A DNA stretch of 64,000 nt from Pararhodobacter zhoushanensis (GTDB taxonomy: Bacteria; Pseudomonadota; Alphaproteobacteria; Rhodobacterales; Rhodobacteraceae): NCBI RefSeq assembly GCF_025949695.1, contig NZ_JAPDFL010000001.1:3413501-3477500 (forward strand). Direction: 5' to 3'. Positions 1 to 7,935 of this stretch are shown piece by piece. How positions within the stretch are numbered: position 1 is the first letter of the stretch; each line of letters starts with the position of its first letter. Made by a program: the position numbers and the translations under genes. The notes under the pieces are model-generated. The model did no database searches. It was not told where the DNA came from and saw only the letters and a list, made by a program, of their open reading frames with translations.

Positions 1-268
1 CTGTCCGGGCCAGTGACCACCACGGATGGACCGCGCGCAGGGTGCCCGGCTCGGGATCGCGGATCAGAATGACGACCAGCAGCGGGAAGCTCAACAGACC
101 CATGTAGAACATGATCTGAAAAACGCTGTATGTCTCACCGAGGATCCGGATCAGAACGTCATGGGTGGCGTATAGCGCGAACCCCAGCAGCGCCATCAAA
201 GGTCCGATCGGACCCGAGGGCGCGCGCTCTGGGGTCATGGCGGTCGGGGCTGTCATCGGCGGGTCCAT
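1..268 (-). CDS. EamA/DMT-family transporter, N-terminal fragment
   Basis: Reading leftwards from an ATG at 266-268 the frame stays open to the window edge, giving about 89 residues of a larger protein. After a short polar N-terminus (MDPPMTAPTAMTPERAP) come two hydrophobic segments: residues ~24-34 (LMALLGFALYA) followed by THDVLIRILG, and ~50-65 (MFYMGLLSFPLLVVIL). That pattern, with a first helix followed by a conserved polar stretch and a second helix, fits the start of 10-TM drug/metabolite transporters of the EamA type. Such proteins are inner-membrane exporters and their substrate cannot be read from this piece. An in-frame ATG lies at 256 and another at 238, so the exact start is uncertain. 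Family assignment rests on hydrophobic pattern and short motifs only. Confidence 0.6.
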   Translation of the reverse strand, partial: MDPPMTAPTAMTPERAPSGPIGPLMALLGFALYATHDVLIRILGETYSVFQIMFYMGLLSFPLLVVILIRDPEPGTLRAVHPWWSLART

Positions 269-335
269 TTCACTGTTTGCGCCACCAGCCTAAACCGCCC
301 CGCTCTGACGCCGCAAGGGAGGGGATCGGCGCAAG

Positions 336-546
336 GGGGGCTTTCCGCCCCCTCTTTGGCTGACGCCAAATTCACCCCCCGAGGATATTTCCAGACAGAA
401 AATGCACCGTTAACGAAACCCTAATTCGCGCATTTTCTGTCTGAAAATATCCTCCAGGAGGGTTCGGGAGGATGGAAAATCCTCCCGAGCGGGTGCGGGT
501 GGCAACCCGCGCGGGCCGAGGGGGCTCGACGCCCCCCGAGGCCCGC
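336..546. repeat. Modular hairpin repeat, copy 1 (between pheT and the EamA gene)
   Basis: A string of stem-loops: GGGGGC/GCCCCC (336-341/347-352, loop TTTCC); TTTGGC/GCCAAA (355-360/365-370); a long central hairpin whose arms are 381-405 and 430-454 (outer GAGGATATTT with AAATATCCTC, inner AGACAGAAAATG with CATTTTCTGTCT) around a loop containing GTTAAC (409-414); GGGAGGAT/ATCCTCCC (466-473/479-486, loop GGAAA); GCGGGT/ACCCGC (495-500/505-510, loop GGCA); and a nested GC hairpin 511-546 ending 7 bases from the pheT stop, which can serve as the pheT terminator on the minus strand. The right-hand modules match copy 4 (14537-14747), defining one subtype. This is the only copy of five not lying between convergent genes. 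Confidence 0.85.
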
Positions 547-553
547 CCTCGCC

Positions 554-2977
554 TTAGCCGCGCAGCACGCCGCCGGTGGCCTTGCCGACCTTGTCGATGA
601 TCTTGGCGCTGACCGCCTCGATGTCTTTTTCGGTCAGTGTCTGGCCTTGCGGCTGCAAGCGCACAGTGATCGCCAGCGATTTCTTGCCTGCGCCCATTTG
701 CGCAATGGCTTTCTCGCCGGTGAACTCGTCGAACACCCGCACGCTGTCGATCAGCCCCTTGTCCGCGCCTTGCGCCGCATTGACCACGGTCAGTGCCTCG
801 ACGCCCTCATCAAGCACGAAGGCGAAATCGCGCTCGACCGGCTGCAGGTCGTTGAGCACCAGCGCCGCGCGCGTTGCCGAGGCATTGCGCGGCATCGGCG
901 CGGCGGCAACCGGCAGTGTGAAGGCCACAACGCTGCCCTTGATCCCATACGCCTTGAGCACGCGCGGATGGACCTCGCCAAAGCTGGCCAGCGCCAGTTT
1001 CGGCCCCAGCGTCAGACGACCCGAGCGGCCCGGGTGGAACCACCCGGCAACGCTGCGATCCGCCTGCATCCGCGCCGGTGCGCCGATCGCGGCCAGCACC
1101 GCCTCGGCGTCGCCCTTGGCGTCGAACACATCGACCGGACGGCGCGCGTGATGCGGATCGCGCGGACCATTCGCCCCCACCAGCAGCCCGGTGGCATGGA
1201 TCGCCTGTTCGCCCGGCTCGCCGCCATGGAACACCGGCCCCAGCTCGAACAGCGCCATATCGGCAAAGCCACGCGCCTGATTGCGGGCTGCGGCCTGCAA
1301 CAGGCCGGGCAGCAGATCGGGCCGCATATGGGTCATCTCGCTGGAAATCGGGTTCTCCAGCTTCAACGCATCCTCACCACCGCCGAACAGCGCCGCCGAG
1401 GCACCGTCAATGAAGCTGTAGGTGACGCATTCATGGTAGCCCAGCGCCGCCAGCGTGCGGCGCATCAGACGTTCGCGCTTTTGCATCGGGGTCAGGATCG
1501 GTGCCGGAACGCCCACCGTCGCCCGCGCCATCGGCTTGCCCTCAAGCTTGGTGAGCGAGGCAATGCGCGCGATTTCCTCCACGATATCCGCGTCGCCCAG
1601 CACGTCAGGCCGCCAGCTCGGCGGGGTCACCTGCGTGCCGTTCAGCGCGAAGCCCAGCGCCTCCAGCGTCGCGCGCTGCTCGGCCTCGGGGATGTCCATG
1701 CCGACCAGACTGACCACACGCGCCGGATCGAAGCGGTAGTGCCGCGTGGTGTCGGGCGCGGTGCCATCAACCGCCAGTTCGCTCGCCTCGCCACCGCAGA
1801 GCTCCTGAATCATCCGCGTCGCCAGGTCCAGCCCCGGCAGGGTGAATTCCGGGTCCACGCCGCGCTCGAAGCGGTAACGGGCATCAGAGTTGATCTTGAG
1901 CGCGCGGCCGGTGGTGGCCACGGTGATCGGGTCCCAATAGGCACTCTCGACGAAGACATCGGTGGTCTCGTCGGTGCAGCCCGACTGCTCGCCGCCCATG
2001 ATGCCGGCGATGCTCTCGACGCCCTTCGCGTCCGAGATCGCCATCATGCCCGCCGCCAGCGTATAAGTCTTGCCGTCGAGCGCGAGGATCTCCTCGCCGC
2101 CCGCCGCCGGATGGATGCGCAGCGTGTCGCCCGCCACCTTGGCCACATCGAAGACGTGCAGCGGGCGGTTCAGCGCGAAGGTGAAGAAGTTGGTCACATC
2201 GACCAGCGCCGAGATCGGCCGCAGACCGATCGCCGTCAGCCGCTTTTGCAGCCATTTCGGCGAGGGGCCGTTCTTGACGCCGCGGATCACCCGACCGGCG
2301 AAAAGCGGGCAGCCCTTGTCCTTGAGCGCCGGATCGATGGCGACGCGGAGAGGGCTGGGGAACCTGCCCGCCACCGGCTCGGCAACCAGCGGCTTCAACG
2401 TGCCCAGACCGCGCGCGGCCAGATCGCGCGCAACGCCGCGCACGCCCAGCGCATCGGGGCGGTTCGGCGTGATCTTGATGTAAATCATCGGGTCGTTGAG
2501 ACCCGCATAGTCGATATAGCGCGCGCCCAGCGGCGCATCGGCGGGCAGGTCGATAATGCCGTCATGGTCGTCGCTGAGCATGAGTTCGCGTTCCGAACAC
2601 ATCATGCCGTTCGACGCCTGCCCCCGGATCACGCCCGGTTTCAGATCGACGCCGGTGCCCGGCACATGGGTGCCCACGGGCGCGAAGACGCCGACCAGCC
2701 CGGTGCGCGCATTCGGCGCGCCGCAGACGACCTGTACTTCCTCGGTCTTGCCGCCCGGCCCGTCGGGCAGGGTTTCAACCCGGCAAAGCCGCAGCTTGTC
2801 GGCGTCGGGGTGCTTCACGGCTTCCAGAATGCGCGCGATGCGGAACGCGCCCAGACTTTCGGCCGGGTCCGAGACCTCTTCAACCTCAAGCCCCAGATCG
2901 GTCAGCGCCTCGACGAGGGTGTCGAGACTGGCTGCAGTGTCCAGATGTTCCTTGAGCCACGACAGGGTGAATTTCAT
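554..2977 (-). CDS. pheT: Phenylalanine--tRNA ligase beta subunit
   Basis: 807 residues starting MKFTLSWLKEHLDT, the usual beta-subunit N-terminus. The frame continues 45 codons further upstream, but that part does not resemble PheT and is rejected. Domains in order: N-terminal OB-fold tRNA-binding region (~45-155, with AVKHPDADKLRLCRVE), B3/B4 editing region (~205-390), B5 domain (~395-470, with RYRFERGVDPEF), a catalytic-like core that lacks the class II active site, and a C-terminal ferredoxin-fold anticodon-binding domain (~710-807, with VRVFDEFTGEK). It forms the alpha2-beta2 enzyme that charges tRNA-Phe in the cytoplasm and hydrolyses mis-charged Tyr-tRNA. Its partner pheS lies about 5 kb upstream on the same strand, with four genes between them. 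Length and motifs are normal. Confidence 0.98.
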   Translation of the reverse strand: MKFTLSWLKEHLDTAASLDTLVEALTDLGLEVEEVSDPAESLGAFRIARILEAVKHPDADKLRLCRVETLPDGPGGKTEEVQVVCGAPNARTGLVGVFAPVGTHVPGTGVDLKPGVIRGQASNGMMCSERELMLSDDHDGIIDLPADAPLGARYIDYAGLNDPMIYIKITPNRPDALGVRGVARDLAARGLGTLKPLVAEPVAGRFPSPLRVAIDPALKDKGCPLFAGRVIRGVKNGPSPKWLQKRLTAIGLRPISALVDVTNFFTFALNRPLHVFDVAKVAGDTLRIHPAAGGEEILALDGKTYTLAAGMMAISDAKGVESIAGIMGGEQSGCTDETTDVFVESAYWDPITVATTGRALKINSDARYRFERGVDPEFTLPGLDLATRMIQELCGGEASELAVDGTAPDTTRHYRFDPARVVSLVGMDIPEAEQRATLEALGFALNGTQVTPPSWRPDVLGDADIVEEIARIASLTKLEGKPMARATVGVPAPILTPMQKRERLMRRTLAALGYHECVTYSFIDGASAALFGGGEDALKLENPISSEMTHMRPDLLPGLLQAAARNQARGFADMALFELGPVFHGGEPGEQAIHATGLLVGANGPRDPHHARRPVDVFDAKGDAEAVLAAIGAPARMQADRSVAGWFHPGRSGRLTLGPKLALASFGEVHPRVLKAYGIKGSVVAFTLPVAAAPMPRNASATRAALVLNDLQPVERDFAFVLDEGVEALTVVNAAQGADKGLIDSVRVFDEFTGEKAIAQMGAGKKSLAITVRLQPQGQTLTEKDIEAVSAKIIDKVGKATGGVLRG

Positions 2978-3123
2978 CGCCAGACCTTCGGTTTCGTTCC
3001 GCTTTGCGCGTCCTGTTAGCCGATCCGCGCGGCCAAGGAAAGGCGGCAGTCCGGCCTGTGCGCGCGCCAGCAAAAAGGCGCGCCCCCGGGGGAACGCGCC
3101 TGATAGGGTCAAAGCGAAGGCGA

Positions 3124-3912
3124 TCAGCGACGCGGCTTGTCGTCTTCCTCATCCTCGTCCTCGTCGTCGTCCTTCTCGCCATCGGGCAGGTTGAAGAAAC
3201 TGTCGGCGTTGGAATAATCCACCGGCTTCTTGTGCTCGTTGGCGTCTTCATCCGCGTTGCCACCCAGCGTGAACGCCTCGAGCCCGGCCATGTTGCTCGG
3301 CAGGCGCGGCTCGTCCGACATGTCCAGCGACTGTTCGGTCGACACCAGCTTGCGACGCTCGTCATCGGTCATCACGGTGCCTTCGGCGGCTTTCGCCTTG
3401 GCGGCTTTCTGCACTTCCAGATCCAGCTCGGACTGGCGGCACAGGCCCAGCGCAACCGGGTCGATCGGCTGGATGTTCTGGATGTTCCAGTGCGTACGCT
3501 CGCGGATCGCCTGAATCGACGGGTTGGTCGTGCCGACCAGCTTGCGGATCTGGGAATCGGCCAGCTCGGGGTGGAACTTCACCAGCCACAGGATCGAGGC
3601 CGGGCGGTCCTGACGCTTGCTGAGCGGCGTGTAGCGCGGGCCCCGGCGCTTTTCCTCACCGACCGACGCCGGGTTGAATTTCAGCTTGAGCGCATAGGCG
3701 GGATTCGCCTCGCCCTTCTTGATCTCGACTTCGTCGAGCTGGTTATGGGCGATGGGGTCGAAGCCCTTCACGCCCGTCGCGACATCACCGTCGGCAATGC
3801 CCTGCACCTCAAGCTCGTGCAGGCCGCAAAAATCAGCGACCTGTTTGAAGCTGAGCGTCGTGTTGTCTACCAACCACACGGCGGTAGCCTTCGCCATCAA
3901 CGGTTTAGCCAT
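3124..3912 (-). CDS. trcR: TrcR/DUF1013 family cell-cycle transcriptional regulator
   Basis: 262 residues starting MAKPLMAKATAVWLVDNTTL, with a GAAGGATC ribosome-binding site upstream; a longer 5' extension of the frame is rejected. The protein matches the alphaproteobacterial DUF1013 family, named TrcR after its cell-cycle role in Caulobacter. The N-terminal ~60 residues (LVDNTTLSFKQVADFCGLHE) look like a helix-turn-helix. A central stretch (RRGPRYTPLSKRQDRPASILWLVKFHPELADSQIRKLVGTT; residues ~115-155) is the family hallmark and a second HTH-like unit. The C-terminus is a strongly acidic tail (DDDEDEDEED). It is cytoplasmic and probably acts on transcription together with RNA polymerase; the acidic tail is a low-complexity addition. 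It lies divergently to the RNase T2 gene, sharing 137 bases of upstream DNA. Confidence 0.85.
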   Translation of the reverse strand: MAKPLMAKATAVWLVDNTTLSFKQVADFCGLHELEVQGIADGDVATGVKGFDPIAHNQLDEVEIKKGEANPAYALKLKFNPASVGEEKRRGPRYTPLSKRQDRPASILWLVKFHPELADSQIRKLVGTTNPSIQAIRERTHWNIQNIQPIDPVALGLCRQSELDLEVQKAAKAKAAEGTVMTDDERRKLVSTEQSLDMSDEPRLPSNMAGLEAFTLGGNADEDANEHKKPVDYSNADSFFNLPDGEKDDDEDEDEEDDKPRR

Positions 3913-4049
3913 CGTAATCGATCCTTCAATCCGGCGAGAACCGCATGGCGCGGCAGTCGCCGGGGGACCGGCCGCGCCGCGGGCCACGCATCCTCGATTT
4001 CGGGGAATGGAGCGTATATAAGCGCCCCAAGGACCATAGGAAAGAGAAA

Positions 4050-4700
4050 ATGCAGCGCCTGATCCCCGCCTTTGCCGCCCTTTTGCCGATTTTCGCCGCC
4101 CAAAGCGCTGCCGCACAGGACCGGGCCGGCGCGTTTGACCATTACCTGCTCGCGCTCAGCTGGATCCCGGCCTATTGCGCCACCGATGGGGATGACCGCG
4201 ATGACCCGCGCTGCCGGGATGGCAGCGCGATCGGCTGGGCGGTGCACGGGCTCTGGCCGCAGAATGCGGGCGGTGACTGGCCGGAGTATTGCACCACGTC
4301 TGAACGCGCGCCGTCGCGGCGCGAAACGGCAGAGCAGGCGGATCTGTTCGGCACCCCGGGCGCGGCCTGGCATCAGTGGAATAAACATGGCCGCTGTTCG
4401 GGCCTGTCGGCAGCGCAATACTACCGTCTGGTGCGGGCGGCGGCGGAGGGCATCGCGCTGCCGCCGGTGTTCGAGGGCGTGAACCGCGACCTGCGCGTCG
4501 GACCCGAGGTGGTCGAGGCCGCCTTCATCGAGGCCAACCCCGACCTGACGCAGGATCGCATCGTCACCAGCTGCCCCGGCGGCGCGCTGGTCGAGCTGCG
4601 CCTCTGCCTGACCCGCGATCTGGAACCGATGGATTGCGGCCCCGCCCTGACGCGCCGTGAATGCCGGCTGAGCGCAGCCACATTGTTGCCCTTGCGGTGA
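4050..4700 (+). CDS. Secreted RNase T2-family ribonuclease with a Glu-to-Gln change in the active site
   Basis: 216 residues. The ATG at 4050 gives a clear signal peptide (MQRLIPAFAALLPIFAAQSAAAQ, cleavage near residue 23), so the protein is periplasmic or secreted; a longer in-frame extension upstream lacks this and is rejected. The two conserved active-site segments are present: CAS I as AVHGLWPQ (His66) and CAS II as WHQWNKHGRC (His108, Lys112, His113). In typical RNase T2 enzymes CAS II is HEWxKHG; here the acidic Glu is Gln109 (codon CAG), so activity may be altered. Several cysteines (43, 55, 81, 116 and C-terminal ones) suggest disulfides. T2 enzymes cut RNA via 2',3'-cyclic phosphates and in bacteria scavenge nucleotides. 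It is convergent with the MORN gene, with repeat copy 2 between. Confidence 0.9.
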   Translation: MQRLIPAFAALLPIFAAQSAAAQDRAGAFDHYLLALSWIPAYCATDGDDRDDPRCRDGSAIGWAVHGLWPQNAGGDWPEYCTTSERAPSRRETAEQADLFGTPGAAWHQWNKHGRCSGLSAAQYYRLVRAAAEGIALPPVFEGVNRDLRVGPEVVEAAFIEANPDLTQDRIVTSCPGGALVELRLCLTRDLEPMDCGPALTRRECRLSAATLLPLR

Positions 4701-4708
4701 CGGGGCAA

Positions 4709-4867
4709 GGGGGGCCTTCTGCCCCCCTCTGCGCGTACCGCGCATTCACCCCCCGAGGATATTTGCAGAGCAAAGAGGGGCGCTAACACTTTGTTAACCG
4801 CGCCTCTTTGCTCGCTAAATATCCCGGGGGGCGGGCCGGAACGGCCCGGTGGGGGGCAGCGCCCCCC
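4709..4867. repeat. Modular hairpin repeat, copy 2 (convergent RNase T2/MORN junction)
   Basis: Fills the whole gap between two convergent stops (4700 and 4883). Stems in order: GGGGGGC/GCCCCCC (4709-4715/4721-4727, loop CTTCT); TGCGCG/CGCGCA (4730-4735/4739-4744); central hairpin 4757-4824 with GGATATTT paired to AAATATCC and GAGCAAAGAGG paired to CCTCTTTGCTC around a GTTAAC-containing loop; GGGCCG/CGGCCC (4833-4838/4842-4847, loop GAA); GGGGGGC/GCCCCCC (4851-4857/4861-4867, loop AGC). The two right-hand stems are the same as in copy 5, defining the second subtype. The GC stems without U tracts could terminate transcription arriving from either side. Confidence 0.88.
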
Positions 4868-4882
4868 GTCCGAAGGCTCAGC

Positions 4883-6322
4883 TTACCCGTCGTTCGTGGC
4901 CGGCGCTTCGGCTCCCGCCGCCTCCGGCTCGACCAGCACACCCTGTTCCCAGCGCCCCGAGACGACCTGCCCGGCGGCGTAGCGCAGCGTGCCGCGGCCG
5001 ACGCGTTGGCCATCGACGAACTGCCCCTCATACACATCGCCCGTCGCATAGGTCGCGGTCCCTTCGCCCTCGATCCGGCCTGCGCGCCATTCGCCGGTAT
5101 AGGTGAACCCATCGGCCAGCGTGATCGTCCCCTGTCCTTCGCGCTCGCCGCCGACAAAGCCCCCCTCGAAGCGCGTCGCATCGGGGTAGACCATCACGCC
5201 CTGCCCTTCGCGCACACCGCCGACGAAATCGCCGGTGTAGATGCGCCCGTCGGGGTATTCCATGCGGCCTTGCCCCTGCGGCTGGCCGGCGCGGAAGTTG
5301 CCCTCGTAGACCATGTTCTCAGCAAGACGCGCCCGGCCCTGACCTTCGATCCGGCCCTCTGACCATTGCCCGCTATAGCCCGTGCCATCGGCATAGGTGA
5401 TCACCCCCTCGCCGTCGGGCACACCATCGCGGAACTGACCGTCGTAGCGCGCGCCATCGGGGGCGGTCATCACGCCGGACCCGTCGATGCGGTCCGCCAC
5501 CCAGTCGCCGGAATACACATAGCCCTGCGCCGAGCTGAGCCGCCCGCGCCCCTGACGCATGTCGTCGACGAAATCGCCCTCGTAGATCGCCCCATTGGCC
5601 ATGATCAGACGGCCGACGCCCTGCAAGACGCCCTGCTCAAAGGTGCCCTCGCGCCGGTCGCCGCCCGGCAGGGTCAGCACACCTGCGCCGTGCAGCATGC
5701 CCTCGGACCATTCGCCGTCGTAAATCGTGCCATCGGGCCGCGTCAGCCGCCCCTCGCCGTGGCGCTGATCCGCGTGCATTGCACCGACATAGGTCGAGCC
5801 ATCGGGGTAGGTGATCGTCCCCTGCCCCTCGCGCAGACCGTGCTGCCACTCGCCCTCGTAGCGAAGTCCGCCGGGACGCTCCATCGTGCCGGTGCCATGC
5901 GGTTGGCTGTCGTCGAACGCGCCGGTATAGACCACACCCGTCACGTAGCGCCGCACGCCCTGCCCCATGATGCGGCCTGCGTCCCAGTTTCCCTCGTAGG
6001 AAGACCCATCGGCAAACACCATGCGGCCCTGACCTTGCGGGCGGCCATCCTCGAACTGGCCCTCATAGACCGAGCCATTGGGGTAGCGCGCTGTGCCCGC
6101 GCCGGTGATCTGCCCCTGCACCCAGTCGCCGGTATATTCGAACCCGTTGGGCAGTCGGTACGTGCCGGTACCGTGCTGCAAGCCGTCCAGAAACGTGCCC
6201 TCATAGATGCCGCCATCGGCATACTGACGGGTTATCGTCTCGCTCAGATCCTGCGCAAATACAGGACCGGCGAGACAGGCAACTAGTCCGGCGGCGATCA
6301 CCCGGTTGCGGAACGGCGTCAT
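4883..6322 (-). CDS. Exported MORN-repeat protein (19 tandem repeats)
   Basis: 479 residues. The ATG at 6322 (MTPFRNRVIAAGLVACLAGPVFAQ) gives a signal peptide; the frame runs 29 codons further upstream without one. From residue ~38 the protein consists of 19 back-to-back repeats of exactly 23 residues with the MORN pattern G-x-x-Y-x-G-x-(F/W)-x-x-G-x-x-x-G-x-G, for example IYEGDFVDDMRQGRGRL. No linker separates the units; repeat 9 has lost the Tyr (GDRREG) and repeat 19 is truncated. A short Ala/Glu/Pro tail (VEPEAAGAEAPATNDG) follows. MORN sheets bind lipid or act as elongated scaffolds in other proteins; the role here is unknown. The signal peptide places it in the periplasm or at the cell surface. 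Confidence 0.9.
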   Translation of the reverse strand: MTPFRNRVIAAGLVACLAGPVFAQDLSETITRQYADGGIYEGTFLDGLQHGTGTYRLPNGFEYTGDWVQGQITGAGTARYPNGSVYEGQFEDGRPQGQGRMVFADGSSYEGNWDAGRIMGQGVRRYVTGVVYTGAFDDSQPHGTGTMERPGGLRYEGEWQHGLREGQGTITYPDGSTYVGAMHADQRHGEGRLTRPDGTIYDGEWSEGMLHGAGVLTLPGGDRREGTFEQGVLQGVGRLIMANGAIYEGDFVDDMRQGRGRLSSAQGYVYSGDWVADRIDGSGVMTAPDGARYDGQFRDGVPDGEGVITYADGTGYSGQWSEGRIEGQGRARLAENMVYEGNFRAGQPQGQGRMEYPDGRIYTGDFVGGVREGQGVMVYPDATRFEGGFVGGEREGQGTITLADGFTYTGEWRAGRIEGEGTATYATGDVYEGQFVDGQRVGRGTLRYAAGQVVSGRWEQGVLVEPEAAGAEAPATNDG

Positions 6323-6521
6323 GCGGTGGCTTCCCCTTTGGTCATCCGCATCCCCCGGGGGGTGCGGCCCAAACCTAGTTGAGCGGTGTGGGGCATGGCA
6401 AGGGTGCACGGGTCAACTCGCCGGGACTGCAGCCCGTCAGGCAGCGAAAAGCGCCCGCAGCTCGGATCGATCCGGCCCGCGCCGGACCCAAGCGCGGCCA
6501 CGACCAGACGAATGCACACGC

Positions 6522-6541
6522 CCGGCGCCGCAAAGCGCCGG
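6522..6541 (-). terminator. Hairpin downstream of the serine protease gene
   Basis: CCGGCGC (6522-6528) pairs perfectly with GCGCCGG (6535-6541) around the loop CGCAAA, 46 bases beyond the protease stop as read on the minus strand. There is no U tract, so it is a weak terminator candidate. I see no gene in the remaining 6323-6586 stretch. Confidence 0.45.
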
Positions 6542-6586
6542 GGAGGACTGGCGTACCTTTTGCGGCAGACAGCCCCGCTGAGCCGG

Positions 6587-7492
6587 TTAGTCGGCGCGGC
6601 TGTCGTGCCGGTTCATCGTCGCCGCGATCCACTGCTGGAAATGCGACACCCGCGTATAAACCCCCGGCAGATGGGGCCGCGCGCAGCCATCGCCCCAGCT
6701 GGTGATGCCAATCACAAACCATTGGCCATTGATTGCCGCCGACAGGGGACCGCCCGAATCTCCCTGGCAGGCATCAAGTCCGCCGCGATGCAGGCCCGCG
6801 CACATCATGCTGTCGGTGATGGCACCGTCAGCATAGTTGGTCCGGCAGCGCCGCCGGGTGGTGATCGGCACGACCACACGCTGCAGGCGGTCAGGATAAT
6901 TCCCGGCACCGTCGCCCATATCGCCCCAGCCGATTGCGTTCAGCCGCATACCCGGGCGACCAATGGCGCGCATGGCGGCGACGGTGGCAGGCACGGCCAG
7001 CGGCAGGTCGACCGGCGTGGCCAGATGCAACAGGCCGATGTCGTTAAGCTCGGGCCCGGCCTCGTAATCGGGGTGGGAATAGATCGCATTAACGTCGATC
7101 ATCGTGCCGCCCGTGGACAACAGGGGCGAATCCGTCAGCACCTGCACAGCCGACGGGGACAGTCCCGGCAGGCAATGCGCTGCGGTCAGCACCCATTGCG
7201 GCGCGATCAGCGAACCGCCGCAGAACTGCCCCTGAAACGGATCGGCCCCGGAGGTAACCAGCGCGACAACCCAGCGAAAATGCCGGTTGTATCCCCGGTT
7301 ACTGACGGCCCAACCGCCCACGATCGAGGGGGTTGGCGCTGTCCCAGCCTCAGCGGCAGCGAGGGCCCGCGCCTCGACACGTTGATGGGCAAAACTGGGG
7401 CTCTGCGCCAACGCGGGCAGCGCCGCCACCGCGCTGAACGCCAGAGCCGCGCTCAGGCTGCGCCACAAGGTATATAACTTTGATACCGACAT
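6587..7492 (-). CDS. Secreted trypsin-like (S1A) serine protease
   Basis: 301 residues from the ATG at 7492 (MSVSKLYTLWRSLSAALAFSA), chosen because GGAAGGG lies just upstream; an ATG 18 bases earlier has no ribosome-binding site. A signal peptide ends near LPALAQ, followed by a ~35-residue propeptide and the activation junction PSIVGGWAV. The catalytic triad is visible: His in LTAAHC, Asp in LNDIGLLHL, Ser in CQGDSGGPL. TSWGDGCARPHLPGVYTRVS is the usual substrate-pocket segment. An Asp lies six residues before the catalytic Ser (LDACQGDSGGP), as in trypsin-type S1 pockets, so cleavage after Arg/Lys is likely. It would be an extracellular or periplasmic zymogen. It shares strand with the MORN gene, 264 bases apart. 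Confidence 0.93.
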   Translation of the reverse strand: MSVSKLYTLWRSLSAALAFSAVAALPALAQSPSFAHQRVEARALAAAEAGTAPTPSIVGGWAVSNRGYNRHFRWVVALVTSGADPFQGQFCGGSLIAPQWVLTAAHCLPGLSPSAVQVLTDSPLLSTGGTMIDVNAIYSHPDYEAGPELNDIGLLHLATPVDLPLAVPATVAAMRAIGRPGMRLNAIGWGDMGDGAGNYPDRLQRVVVPITTRRRCRTNYADGAITDSMMCAGLHRGGLDACQGDSGGPLSAAINGQWFVIGITSWGDGCARPHLPGVYTRVSHFQQWIAATMNRHDSRAD

Positions 7493-7902
7493 CCCCGAAC
7501 CCTTCCCCATTACTCATAAAAACACAGCGTCGAGCACGCGCACGGACAGTGTCAAGTCTTCGTGAGTACAGAGCCATGCGTTAAGAAAGTCTTACCTGCG
7601 CTACCGATTTCCGGGGCAGAGACGCCAGCTATCGCACAAGCGCGCGCGTTAAGGCTGGCGGTCGACGACCTGTCTGCCTTGCAGGCGCTCGGTGGACCGG
7701 CGCACGCAGGAAACACCGCCCCGCAGATGTTGGGGCCTGAGACCGCACTGGTGACGTGGCCCCACGCCGCAGCCATCAGCACATTGACCGACCGCGCCTC
7801 GGGCGCACCGTATCCGTTGAAGATCCGATGCCAGCGCCGGTGCGAGAGGGACAATAACGGTAGAGTGCCCGGTTTGCCCAGGACGTAACAGCCTGTCCAA
7901 CT
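7493..7902. other. Intergenic stretch without a convincing gene
   Basis: About 410 bases between the protease start and the pheS 3' end. Frames of about 100 codons exist on both strands (plus 7562-7888 from GTG; minus 7552-7854), but neither shows the strong GC third-position bias of neighbours, a good ribosome-binding site or a recognisable motif. It may hold the protease promoter or a decayed gene. I support nothing more specific. Confidence 0.5.
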
Positions 7903-7923
7903 GCAGCCGGGAGGCCCGGCTGC
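7903..7923 (-). terminator. pheS terminator-like hairpin
   Basis: Perfect 9-bp stem GCAGCCGGG (7903-7911) with CCCGGCTGC (7915-7923), loop AGG, starting 13 bases beyond the pheS stop on the minus strand. There is no real U tract after it. Position and stability suggest termination of pheS. Confidence 0.55.
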
Positions 7924-7935
7924 GCGGACTGAACC

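Noticed and set aside
336..546. CRISPR array or insertion sequence as explanation of the repeat family
   Set aside because: Copies are thousands of bases apart, have no spacers, no transposase and no target-site duplication I can see; stems differ between copies.
647..3019. 790-codon open frame on the plus strand over pheT
   Set aside because: Mirror of pheT codons; composition dominated by Arg, His, Gln; no recognisable domain.
7552..7888. Two ~100-codon frames in the protease/pheS gap
   Set aside because: No ribosome-binding site, weak codon bias and no motif. I leave this as non-coding with doubt.
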